Source: a virus. Taken from it: a DNA stretch of 26,751 nucleotides. This document shows, piece by piece, positions 1-6,538 of this stretch. How positions within the stretch are numbered: the stretch's first letter is position 1; each line of letters starts with the position of its first letter. The notes under the pieces were generated by a model. The model did not search any database. It was not told the DNA's origin and was given only the letters and a program-made list of their open reading frames with translations. Location: the IMG/VR virus record IMGVR_UViG_3300047453_000096, positions 1-26,751 of that record; one strand, given 5' to 3'. A program made the translations under genes and the position numbers.

Positions 1-2
1 GA

Positions 3-611
3 CATCGTACAGATAGAATATTTGTAGTAGAAGGTGACTCAGCTAGTGGCGGATTGATTAAATGTTTGGGACGCAAAGGTAATGCGTTTTATGCACTTAA
101 AGGTGTTCCGCTAAATGTACTAGAAGTGTCACATCAAAAGTTTAGTGCAAACAAAGAGCTGACAGAGTTGTATTCAATTATTACAACTTACCCAGATGCT
201 GAGATTTGTATTGCTACTGACGCTGACGCTGATGGAAGTCGTATCCGTGGACTAGTATCTCTGTTTATGTTCAAGTATTTTCCAGAGCACCTAAACAACG
301 GCAAAATGAAGATTCTACGTACACCTATTGCAATCGGTAAAAAGAACAACGAAGTAAAAGAGTGGGCGTATACATTTGCAGATGTAAACAAGATTGATCA
401 CAAACTAGACGTAAGCTATGTAAAAGGTTTAGGTAGTTGGAGTGAGAAAGACTTAAAGCACATTATTAATCAAGACACAATGGATGAAATGTTGCCAACA
501 GTAAGTATTGCTGATACTGATCTCTTTACAAATTGGTTTAGTGGTAGTACTATTAACTATCGCAAAGAGCAAATCTTAAAAGCGGCACCATTTGATATTA
601 TGAAGGTATAA
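3..611 (+). CDS. 39: DNA topoisomerase II large subunit, C-terminal part (5' end outside window)
   Basis: This is the C-terminal part of a type IIA topoisomerase ATPase/Toprim subunit (T4 gp39, GyrB/ParE family). It acts with gp52 to relax and decatenate phage DNA. The frame is open from the window edge, so the 5' end is missing. The Toprim acidic motif EGDSASG is encoded at about 30-50. The Toprim DxD motif follows as DADADGSRIRG at about 218-250. These residues bind the catalytic metal ions. In T4 the Toprim part is split off as gene 60, but here both Toprim motifs lie in one frame, as in unsplit relatives. The stop lies 2 bases before the gp52 start, so the two subunits are translationally coupled. 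Recognition is firm. The ATPase domain cannot be assessed. Confidence 0.93.
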   Translation, partial: HRTDRIFVVEGDSASGGLIKCLGRKGNAFYALKGVPLNVLEVSHQKFSANKELTELYSIITTYPDAEICIATDADADGSRIRGLVSLFMFKYFPEHLNNGKMKILRTPIAIGKKNNEVKEWAYTFADVNKIDHKLDVSYVKGLGSWSEKDLKHIINQDTMDEMLPTVSIADTDLFTNWFSGSTINYRKEQILKAAPFDIMKV

Positions 612-613
612 CT

Positions 614-1942
614 ATGACAGCAGAAATAAAACTAGAGGACTTCTTTGGAGAAGAGTATATTGACTTTTCTGTATATGACAACGTTCGTAAACTGTCTAGT
701 TACATTGACGGACAAAAGAATGCCAGTCGTAAAATTGTACACACAGTCCTACAGCAGAACATTGACAAGTTTACAAAAGTAAGCAACTTAGGTCCTAAGG
801 TACAGGACTATGCACAGTATCTACACGGTAGTCTTGAAGGTACTATTGTTAATATGACTGCAAACTATGTAGGTAGTGGTAACAATGTTCCGTTGCTAGA
901 AGGCGATGGTAACTTTGGTAGTGCATTTATTAATGATGCGGCTGCTACACGTTACATCTTTGCACGTATGGCACCTATCCTAAAACAGTTATATGTTAAA
1001 GATGACTTTGTTAACCTTCAGCATCAGAACTTTGAAGGTGCTAAGATTGAGCCACGTTACTATGTACCTACATTGCCTATGCTGGCTATTAATGGTAGTG
1101 ACGGTGTATCAATTGGGTATGCACAAAAGATCCTACCACGTGACCCTGCACAGATTATGAAGTGGGTAACACAACGAGCCGCTGGCGAACGCAATACTGC
1201 AAGACTAACTCCATACTGGGAAGGTATGAGTTGTACAGTTAAAAAGGGTGAGTCAGAAGGACAGTGGGAGATACACGGAGCGTTTACACGCAGAACTAAG
1301 CACCGTATAACCATTGATGCATTACCTGTGGGCTATACACTCAAGCAGTATCAAGCAGTGTTAGAGAAGCTCGTTGACGACAAAGTAATTAAAGATTATG
1401 ATGACTTATCAGACAACGATGAGTTTGCATTTGAAATCCAAGTTGATCGTTCGTTTGGTGAACGTTCAGATGAATGGATTATGACTAAACTTAAACTAGT
1501 TAAAAAGATTACAGAGAACTATACTTGTATTGATGAAAACAATAAAATTGTTATCTTTAATAATATAAAAGAACTACTTGAAGCGTGGTATCAAGTACGC
1601 ATACAATATAACAGTTTGCGTAAGAAGCACTTACTTGCTAGTATGCAAGAAGAAATGGACTATACAAACGCTAGAGCAAAGTTTATACAAGGTGTAGTTG
1701 AAGAAGCAATTGAATTGCGTAATACAAAAGAAGCAGCCGTTATTGCACAAGCAGAGGCATACGACAGCGTCTTAGAAGGTCGTGTAAAGGGGTTCTTGGG
1801 ACTGCCTATGCGTAGTTTAACAACTGAAGAGATCGCTAAACTACGTGCAAAAGCAAAAGAGCTCAAATCGCAAATCAAAGAATACAGCAAAAAGACTTTT
1901 GAAACCATCTTACTGGAAGACCTAGATAACCTTAAACTTTGA
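614..1942 (+). CDS. 52: DNA topoisomerase II medium subunit (gp52, GyrA-like)
   Basis: This is the breakage-reunion subunit of the phage type IIA topoisomerase. At 442 residues it matches the length expected for T4 gp52 and lacks the GyrA C-terminal beta-pinwheel. The active-site motif AATRY falls at residues 110-114, so Tyr114 is the likely nucleophile and Arg113 its neighbour. Other GyrA-type landmarks are SRKIVHT (38-44), HGSLEG (71-76) and LLEGDGNFGS (94-103). Residues 340-435 are charged and helical, as expected for the coiled-coil gate. The start is 2 bases after the large-subunit stop, with AAGG just upstream. Arginine codons are strongly CGT/CGC (17 of 21 by my count), unlike the fibre genes. 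Confidence 0.95.
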   Translation: MTAEIKLEDFFGEEYIDFSVYDNVRKLSSYIDGQKNASRKIVHTVLQQNIDKFTKVSNLGPKVQDYAQYLHGSLEGTIVNMTANYVGSGNNVPLLEGDGNFGSAFINDAAATRYIFARMAPILKQLYVKDDFVNLQHQNFEGAKIEPRYYVPTLPMLAINGSDGVSIGYAQKILPRDPAQIMKWVTQRAAGERNTARLTPYWEGMSCTVKKGESEGQWEIHGAFTRRTKHRITIDALPVGYTLKQYQAVLEKLVDDKVIKDYDDLSDNDEFAFEIQVDRSFGERSDEWIMTKLKLVKKITENYTCIDENNKIVIFNNIKELLEAWYQVRIQYNSLRKKHLLASMQEEMDYTNARAKFIQGVVEEAIELRNTKEAAVIAQAEAYDSVLEGRVKGFLGLPMRSLTTEEIAKLRAKAKELKSQIKEYSKKTFETILLEDLDNLKL

Positions 1943-1948
1943 CGTTCT

Positions 1949-1956
1949 GATAAATA
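1949..1956 (+). promoter_or_regulatory. T4-late-type promoter octamer GATAAATA
   Basis: The octamer differs from the T4 late consensus TATAAATA only at the first base. It lies 24 bases before the ATG of the fibre-like gene at 1981, and the same octamer precedes other virion genes here. TTCTG (1945-1949) can pair with CAGGA (1969-1973), which covers the ribosome-binding site. That pairing would form only on read-through transcripts. Confidence 0.7.
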
Positions 1957-1980
1957 CTGTATAACAAACAGGATGACCAG

Positions 1981-3066
1981 ATGAACGATCTTAGACAAAG
2001 CCTCGAAACACTTGCTAATTCTATTGAAGCAATAGATAATAAGCCGCCACAACAAGCCCAAATTAACGATAGAAGTTTGAGCGGAAACAAAATACACGGC
2101 GGAATTATTACTAAGTTTGCTAGTGTAGGCGTGTCTGACGAAGCAACCAAAAGAGTTGTAGTAGTCAATGATCAAGGGCTAACAGTATCACAAGTAAATG
2201 TTGACACTCTTAAAGGTGCAACTACTGTAGATGGTACGCTAACTGTAAAAGGTGAAATCTTTGCAACTAAACTACACGTTGATGAAGTTACAGCAGATTT
2301 GCGTAACGAAAGAAGTGCCCCATTAGAATTTAAGGCCGAAAACGGCAGTGTTTATAACAAAGGATTACTTTGGACAGGCGCTGGCTATACAAAGCAATTT
2401 GTAGTACAAGGCAATCCAGATAGAATTTGGTCAAGTGAAGCAATTGACTTACATCAAGAAAGAGACTATCGTATTGGTAATGAAACTGTTATCAATAAAG
2501 ACTCGCTTGGCACATCAATCGTAAATAGTAACCTTAAAAGAGTAGGCACACTTGAAAGTTTAGCAGTAGCAGGAAACTTAAATGTAGACGAGTTTTTCCG
2601 TTATGATGCTAATTCACAACAATTAGCATTAGGAGCAGAAGCACCTAATGGTATGCTAACTTTGGAAAGTTGGGATCATCAATTTATAATTGATCCTACA
2701 GATGACAGACAATGGAAACTAGGAACTTGGACTACTAGTGATTTACACATTGTTACAGATGACAGCATTAGACTTACAGTGGCTGCCAGTGGAAATATTA
2801 CTGTAAAAGGTAAAACTAATTTTGAAAAAGGTGTTGGAATAGGCGTTAAAAACTTTGCTGATGATGTTGACTTAACAGTTGCTGGTGCAGTACGTTTTGA
2901 TGGACGTAAGTTTCAAGTTTCAAACGGAACACCGACAAGCGGAACATATAGAAAGGGCGATATGATCTGGAACGATAATCCTCAACCTACAGGATATGTA
3001 GGATGGATATGCGTTCGAGAAGGAAGCCCAGGAGAATGGAAGCCATTTGGACAAATTAGTTCGTAA
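1981..3066 (+). CDS. tail-fibre-like virion protein
   Basis: This 361-residue protein is built like a phage fibre. Its short N-terminal helix region carries a LSGNKIHGG-type segment (about 35-43). Repeating beta-rich strings follow, such as TTVDGTLTVKG, which are typical of trimeric beta-helical shafts. The last 30 residues end in GWICVREGSPGEWKPFG, a C-terminal tail I recognise from fibres of marine myoviruses. It carries the late octamer at 1949 and CAGGA ahead of the ATG. It stands apart from the main fibre cluster, sitting right after the topoisomerase genes. No receptor-binding or enzymatic domain is identifiable. Exact role (long fibre, short fibre or baseplate decoration) is not determined. 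Confidence 0.7.
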   Translation: MNDLRQSLETLANSIEAIDNKPPQQAQINDRSLSGNKIHGGIITKFASVGVSDEATKRVVVVNDQGLTVSQVNVDTLKGATTVDGTLTVKGEIFATKLHVDEVTADLRNERSAPLEFKAENGSVYNKGLLWTGAGYTKQFVVQGNPDRIWSSEAIDLHQERDYRIGNETVINKDSLGTSIVNSNLKRVGTLESLAVAGNLNVDEFFRYDANSQQLALGAEAPNGMLTLESWDHQFIIDPTDDRQWKLGTWTTSDLHIVTDDSIRLTVAASGNITVKGKTNFEKGVGIGVKNFADDVDLTVAGAVRFDGRKFQVSNGTPTSGTYRKGDMIWNDNPQPTGYVGWICVREGSPGEWKPFGQISS

Positions 3067-3103
3067 CACCGTTAAAAAGAACAATAATACGGAAGGAACT
3101 ACG

Positions 3104-3430
3104 ATGTCGGTATCAGAGGAAGCAAAACACAGACGAGTCGAAAAACAGGTTGGACAATGGGATATCTATGCCCGGCTAATGCCAACAGTTTTTTTGTTAA
3201 TATCAATGGTGTTGATATGGTGTGGCGCAATAGATTTTGACCAAGCGTTTTGGTTAGGCTTAGGGTTGTTCTCAATAACTGCTGTAACTTGGTGGTTTTG
3301 GACAATCTTTACAATCAGGTTGCTGGTTAGAACTTTGAGTAGAGCAAGTAAAAATTTAGAGGAAGTAAAAAACGAATTTAAACTTATACATAAAGAAGTA
3401 AAGGCACTAAAAAATGATGAAAATGAGTAA
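3104..3430 (+). CDS. small two-helix membrane protein
   Basis: I do not recognise a family. The ATG at 3104 is chosen because GGAAGGA lies 6 bases upstream. An in-frame ATG at 3047 would overlap the preceding gene and has no such site. The 108-residue product has a charged N-terminus and two hydrophobic helices at about 25-43 and 49-71. The second is rich in tryptophan and phenylalanine. A charged, probably coiled-coil tail follows at 78-103. The helical-hairpin topology is compatible with a holin-like or membrane-exclusion protein, but nothing in the sequence proves either. It overlaps the next membrane gene by 17 bases, so the two are probably made together. Confidence 0.7.
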   Translation: MSVSEEAKHRRVEKQVGQWDIYARLMPTVFLLISMVLIWCGAIDFDQAFWLGLGLFSITAVTWWFWTIFTIRLLVRTLSRASKNLEEVKNEFKLIHKEVKALKNDENE

Positions 3431-3902
3431 GCATACACTTTGGCGAGGAGCTGCCAATATAGTAAGTGGATTGAGTATGGTTACGATCATTACTTTAGGA
3501 ATAATGTATATGAGTTTTGATAATGAATTTGTATTTACAGATACAACAATAGGCATTACAAACAATCCAGTTACCAAAGACCAAGACATAGAGTTCTATA
3601 TGGTAGGCTCAAAGAAGTTCCAGTGCAACAGCATAGCAGTACACGGTGTAGCACACGCATCAGACGGCTCACACTCACACAAACTAAACACATTTACAAA
3701 ACGCTACATACAAGCAACATCACCAGGTGACCGTGTAGAAAACGGCTGGCATATGGCTGTACCGGATGATATGAAAGAAGGCGGCGAGTATCGTGTTAGT
3801 ATGACAGGCGAGTTTGAATGTATACACTTGATATTCAAAACACACAAAGCGCAAACATTTGATAACATTTATTTAAACGTAGAATCTCGCGTAAATAAAT
3901 AA
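3414..3902 (+). CDS. membrane-anchored protein with histidine-rich ectodomain
   Basis: Family not recognised. The N-terminus is positively charged, and one hydrophobic stretch at about 13-34 should act as an uncleaved signal anchor. The remaining roughly 125 residues would then face the periplasm. They contain a histidine cluster (H77, H81, H87, H89 in the segment HGVAHASDGSHSH) and two cysteines (C71, C136), which could bind metal or form a disulphide. Strand-like alternation around 125-160 suggests a small beta domain. The start overlaps the end of the two-helix protein, and ATGs at 3414, 3417 and 3423 are all possible. A role at the host envelope is an inference from topology only. Confidence 0.65.
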   Translation: MMKMSKHTLWRGAANIVSGLSMVTIITLGIMYMSFDNEFVFTDTTIGITNNPVTKDQDIEFYMVGSKKFQCNSIAVHGVAHASDGSHSHKLNTFTKRYIQATSPGDRVENGWHMAVPDDMKEGGEYRVSMTGEFECIHLIFKTHKAQTFDNIYLNVESRVNK

Positions 3903-3906
3903 CTTT

Positions 3907-4482
3907 ATGTTAGCTATTGGCAACGGCGAAAGTCGCACCTCTATTGATATCAATAATATTCAGCAATTAAAAGTTGGCTGTAATGCCGTTGTACGTGACT
4001 ATTCAGTTGATTACTTAGTATGCGCAGACAAGCGTATGGTGCTAGAAGCAATCGGCAGACACTATAAAAAGACAATATTTACACGCAATGACTGGATGCG
4101 GTTGTTTGGACAACATAAGAATGTTAGAGAAGTGCCGCCGTTACCTTACAAAGGTACAGAAAGATGGGACGAACCCTTTCAATGGGGAAGTGGATCTTAC
4201 GCTGTTCTTGTTGCGGCAATATACACAAAAACCAAATCTGTTGACCTTATTGGATTTGACTTACACAGTAAGACCAACAATGTAAATAACATTTACAAAG
4301 GAACACCAAACTATATCGATGCAGACAAACGAGCAGTTAATCCAAGTTATTGGATACATCAAATAGGTATGGTATTCAAATCTTTTCCAAAAATACAATT
4401 TACAATATATCAAGACAACTGGGAACTACCCGAAGCCTGGAATCAACCTAATGTAAAGGTTGACAACATAAGTAGTTTATAG
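3907..4482 (+). CDS. DUF115/MptE-like protein, possible sugar or pterin transferase
   Basis: This 191-residue protein starts with a Rossmann-like loop, GNGES (5-9). GCNAVVRDY follows at 24-32, then a segment describing a 'YLVCADKRMV' strand. WGSGSYAV (93-100) and DLIGFDL (113-119) come later. This order resembles the DUF115/MptE-like and sialyltransferase-like fold, in which GxGxS, N and GSG motifs hold a nucleotide-bearing donor. The assignment rests on remembered motif order and is tentative. There is no Shine-Dalgarno before the ATG at 3907, which lies 5 bases after the previous stop, so coupling is likely. Its neighbours are a glycosyltransferase and a pterin-synthase homologue, so a sugar or a pterin substrate would both fit. 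Confidence 0.5.
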   Translation: MLAIGNGESRTSIDINNIQQLKVGCNAVVRDYSVDYLVCADKRMVLEAIGRHYKKTIFTRNDWMRLFGQHKNVREVPPLPYKGTERWDEPFQWGSGSYAVLVAAIYTKTKSVDLIGFDLHSKTNNVNNIYKGTPNYIDADKRAVNPSYWIHQIGMVFKSFPKIQFTIYQDNWELPEAWNQPNVKVDNISSL

Positions 4483-4488
4483 TATACT
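4460..4488 (+). promoter_or_regulatory. sigma70-type promoter for the PTPS-like gene
   Basis: TTGACA (4460-4465) is separated by exactly 17 bases from TATACT (4483-4488). The start of transcription would be near 4495, giving a leader of about 57 bases before the ATG at 4552. It lies over the end of the upstream gene. The near-consensus form points to use by unmodified host RNA polymerase, meaning early expression. Confidence 0.8.
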
Positions 4489-4551
4489 ATACGTAAGGAC
4501 TTAGCGTCAACCCTTCTAATTCTGCCGCTCACATAATTAATAGGAGAAACT

Positions 4552-5001
4552 ATGGCAAAACATTTAAGTACAAAACATTATGGACACAACATTGGTCTTT
4601 CGGCAGTATTCAGACAGCCTAACGCAGATCATTCACATTGTCATTTGCTACACGGTTACAGTTTAGCATTTACATTTACATTTGGATGTAGTGAACTAGA
4701 TAATAAAAACTGGGCAGTAGACTTTGGCGGACTAAAGCCACTCAAGGCTTGGTTAGAAGATCATTTTGATCACAAAACTGCAATTGACAAAGACGATCCA
4801 TTCTTAGACAAGTTTATGGAATTACAAGAACTTGGACTAGCAGAAATTGTAGTAATGGATGGAGTAGGTGCAGAGAAGTTTGCAGAACACGCATTTAATT
4901 TTGCAGATAAACTAGTACGTGATATGTCCGGCGGACGTTGTTATTGCGTAAGAGCAGAATGTGCAGAACACGGAGCAAACTCAGCGATATACGAGGCGTG
5001 A
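4552..5001 (+). CDS. divergent 6-pyruvoyl-tetrahydropterin synthase / QueD-like protein
   Basis: This 149-residue member of the PTPS/QueD fold is the family that makes 6-pyruvoyl- or 6-carboxy-tetrahydropterin, the second step toward 7-deazaguanines. Conserved elements are Cys30 in C-x3-HGY (30-36), the block WAVDFGGLKPLK (54-65), FDHK (72-75) and a late Glu136 before an AxY ending. In standard QueD the zinc is held by three histidines. Here the first aligns with Phe20 and the third with Tyr36, so only His34 is retained. His27 and His29 might compensate. I recall the HGY form in other marine phages, so this is probably a phage subfamily. AGGAG precedes the ATG, and a strong sigma70-type promoter drives the gene. 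No queC, queE or folE lies in the window. Confidence 0.82.
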   Translation: MAKHLSTKHYGHNIGLSAVFRQPNADHSHCHLLHGYSLAFTFTFGCSELDNKNWAVDFGGLKPLKAWLEDHFDHKTAIDKDDPFLDKFMELQELGLAEIVVMDGVGAEKFAEHAFNFADKLVRDMSGGRCYCVRAECAEHGANSAIYEA

Positions 5002-5830
5002 TTTGGTCAAGAAATACATTGATGGTGAAACAAAAGAAGAACGTAAAACACGCAAAGCCTTAGAGAAGGTGCAGAAAAGTGTGGAAGATGTTAAAATTTT
5101 GCCGCAAGAAAATGTAAACAACAAATACTATGTTCTGTGTCTAAAGCACGGAACAAAGTATAGTGAAGAATATGTAAACATTTTATACAGTATGGTCAAA
5201 CGGCATTGCACTTTAGACTTTGAATTTGTATGCTTAACCGATAATCCAGCTGGCATTGATCCTAATATTACTATTATTACATTGCCACAAGGAATTGAAG
5301 GATGGTGGTGCAAGCCCTATATATTTTCAAACGAGCTTGGCTTATCTGGCACAATACTGTATATGGATTTAGATGTCGTGATAGCAGATAATATTAATCA
5401 ATTGTTTACATATGCTCCTGATGGGTGGAGTACTATCAGAGATTTTAATCGCAAGCAACGACCTAGTTGGCAAAAGTATAACAGCAGTGTTGTTAAATTT
5501 AATTCAGGCGAGTTAGACTATCTGTGGACTAATTTTAAAAAGAAACAAGCTGAGTACCAAAAAAGATTACACGGCGATCAAGACTGGTTGTATGAAGTAA
5601 CAAGCAAAGACAATCCAGCAACATTATTCCCAGACCATTGGATACAGAGCTGGAAATGGGAAATAAGATCTAGCAAAGATATAGATTATAAAAAGCCAAG
5701 AGGAAAAAGAACACTAAGAACAATAGAACACGTTACTCCGCCAGTAGGATGTTGTGTATGTGTATTCCACGGCGATCCTAATCCTGCTTGGTGTGATGAT
5801 CCTTGGGTTAAACAGAATTGGAAAATGTAA
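4961..5830 (+). CDS. GT-A type glycosyltransferase
   Basis: This is a predicted nucleotide-sugar glycosyltransferase of 289 residues. The core begins at about 56 with YYVLCLKHG, followed by FEFVCLTDN (88-95). WWCKPYIFS (115-123) and the metal-binding DxD in LYMDLDVVI (133-141, Asp136 and Asp138) come next. Later motifs are a KFNSG turn (179-183) and HGDQDW (204-209), which match the acceptor side of GT8-like folds. The ATG at 4961 overlaps the PTPS-like gene by 41 bases. A TTG at 5003 with GAGG 6 bases upstream would avoid this and remove 14 residues, so the start is open. The acceptor could be host surface sugar, phage protein or modified DNA. The sequence does not say which. Confidence 0.75.
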   Translation: MQNTEQTQRYTRRDLVKKYIDGETKEERKTRKALEKVQKSVEDVKILPQENVNNKYYVLCLKHGTKYSEEYVNILYSMVKRHCTLDFEFVCLTDNPAGIDPNITIITLPQGIEGWWCKPYIFSNELGLSGTILYMDLDVVIADNINQLFTYAPDGWSTIRDFNRKQRPSWQKYNSSVVKFNSGELDYLWTNFKKKQAEYQKRLHGDQDWLYEVTSKDNPATLFPDHWIQSWKWEIRSSKDIDYKKPRGKRTLRTIEHVTPPVGCCVCVFHGDPNPAWCDDPWVKQNWKM

Positions 5831-5831
5831 T

Positions 5832-6389
5832 ATGAACCATCAAGACTACTTATTATTTCCTACACTTGTTATGGCATTTGATTTAACAGGCGATGTAGAC
5901 AATAAACAAATGATAGACAATTATAAAGGTGTTGATCATTTGTTAATGGACGGAGGATCGAGTAATTACGACGGTGGAGGTTGGAATATGGACAGCTATC
6001 CAGGCCTCAAAAACACACTACAACAGTGTGTCGATATATATGCAGAACGTATGAACCTAAGTGATATGACTATTAGTAATAGCTGGATGAATAGTATGAC
6101 TCCAGGTAGTAAAGTAAAACCGCATAGACACGAAGGCAGTGTTGTTAGTGGTGCTTACTATCCTAAAGTAGCAGACGGTAGTGCTAGTCTTATTTTCCAT
6201 AGTCCTATAAGTTTATATAGAATGAACGATGTATTCAAAGGTGAATCAGAATTGAATACATATTTTAATTACTTTCCGGCGAGAGAAAACGTATTGTACA
6301 TTTTTCCTAGTTGGCTTACACACGAAACTGAAGTTAACGATACTGAAGAACGGTATGTTTTGAGCTTCAATACAGGACGAACCTATTGA
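5832..6389 (+). CDS. putative 2OG-Fe(II) oxygenase
   Basis: This 185-residue protein resembles the small phage 2-oxoglutarate/Fe(II) dioxygenases of the TIGR02466 kind. The double-stranded beta-helix core starts at SWMNSMTPG (84-92). HRHEG (98-102) supplies the first iron histidine, and SGAYYPK (106-112) and the following strands build the barrel. IFPSWLTH (157-164) supplies the distal His164. Arg174 in ERYVLSFN is placed to bind 2-oxoglutarate. The ATG at 5832 is 1 base after the glycosyltransferase stop. A longer in-frame start at 5754 would overlap that gene heavily. The substrate is unknown. Placement suggests it works on the same target as the glycosyltransferase, or on phage proteins. 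Confidence 0.75.
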   Translation: MNHQDYLLFPTLVMAFDLTGDVDNKQMIDNYKGVDHLLMDGGSSNYDGGGWNMDSYPGLKNTLQQCVDIYAERMNLSDMTISNSWMNSMTPGSKVKPHRHEGSVVSGAYYPKVADGSASLIFHSPISLYRMNDVFKGESELNTYFNYFPARENVLYIFPSWLTHETEVNDTEERYVLSFNTGRTY

Positions 6390-6414
6390 CAACCTTACGC
6401 AAACGTGTTATACT
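6386..6414 (+). promoter_or_regulatory. sigma70-type promoter upstream of the UV endonuclease gene
   Basis: TTGACA (6386-6391), a 17-base spacer and TATACT (6409-6414) with an upstream TG (6406-6407) give an extended -10 promoter. Transcription would begin near 6421, about 118 bases before the UvdE start. The -35 box covers the stop codon of the oxygenase gene and the TTG of a possible micro-ORF. Confidence 0.78.
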
Positions 6415-6535
6415 GTTTACACAATGGTACAAACAACTACGACAACACCCGGACTATGCTTGGTACAACTGTATACAATGGGCGTGGTCAAACTCAGGCA
6501 CACACGAGCTAGACGGCTCATACAGGAAATGGTAA
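6386..6535 (+). CDS. possible tryptophan-rich micro-protein (49 aa)
   Basis: This frame has a composition that looks like protein and not noise. It contains HPDYAWYN, IQWAWSNSG and a final SYRKW, with five tryptophans and four tyrosines in 49 residues. It ends 3 bases before the UvdE ATG, as expected in a packed operon. Its only usable start is a TTG at 6386 with AGGA 8 bases upstream, overlapping the oxygenase stop by 4 bases. The difficulty is that the sigma70-type promoter occupies the same bases. A transcript from that promoter would lack the start. It could be made only from read-through mRNA, or it could be a decayed gene. Another frame (ATG 6424-6549) looks less protein-like. Confidence 0.42.
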   Translation: MTTLRKRVILFTQWYKQLRQHPDYAWYNCIQWAWSNSGTHELDGSYRKW

Positions 6536-6538
6536 CTT

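Noticed and set aside
3890-3906. AATAAATA (3894-3901) resembling a late octamer before the gene at 3907
   Set aside because: It is in the coding end of the previous gene. The predicted transcript start would fall on the ATG without a ribosome-binding site, so chance is more likely.
5754-5831. N-terminal extension of the 2OG oxygenase with a hydrophobic stretch
   Set aside because: It is a frame-shifted reading of the glycosyltransferase gene end. The ATG at 5832 follows that stop directly.
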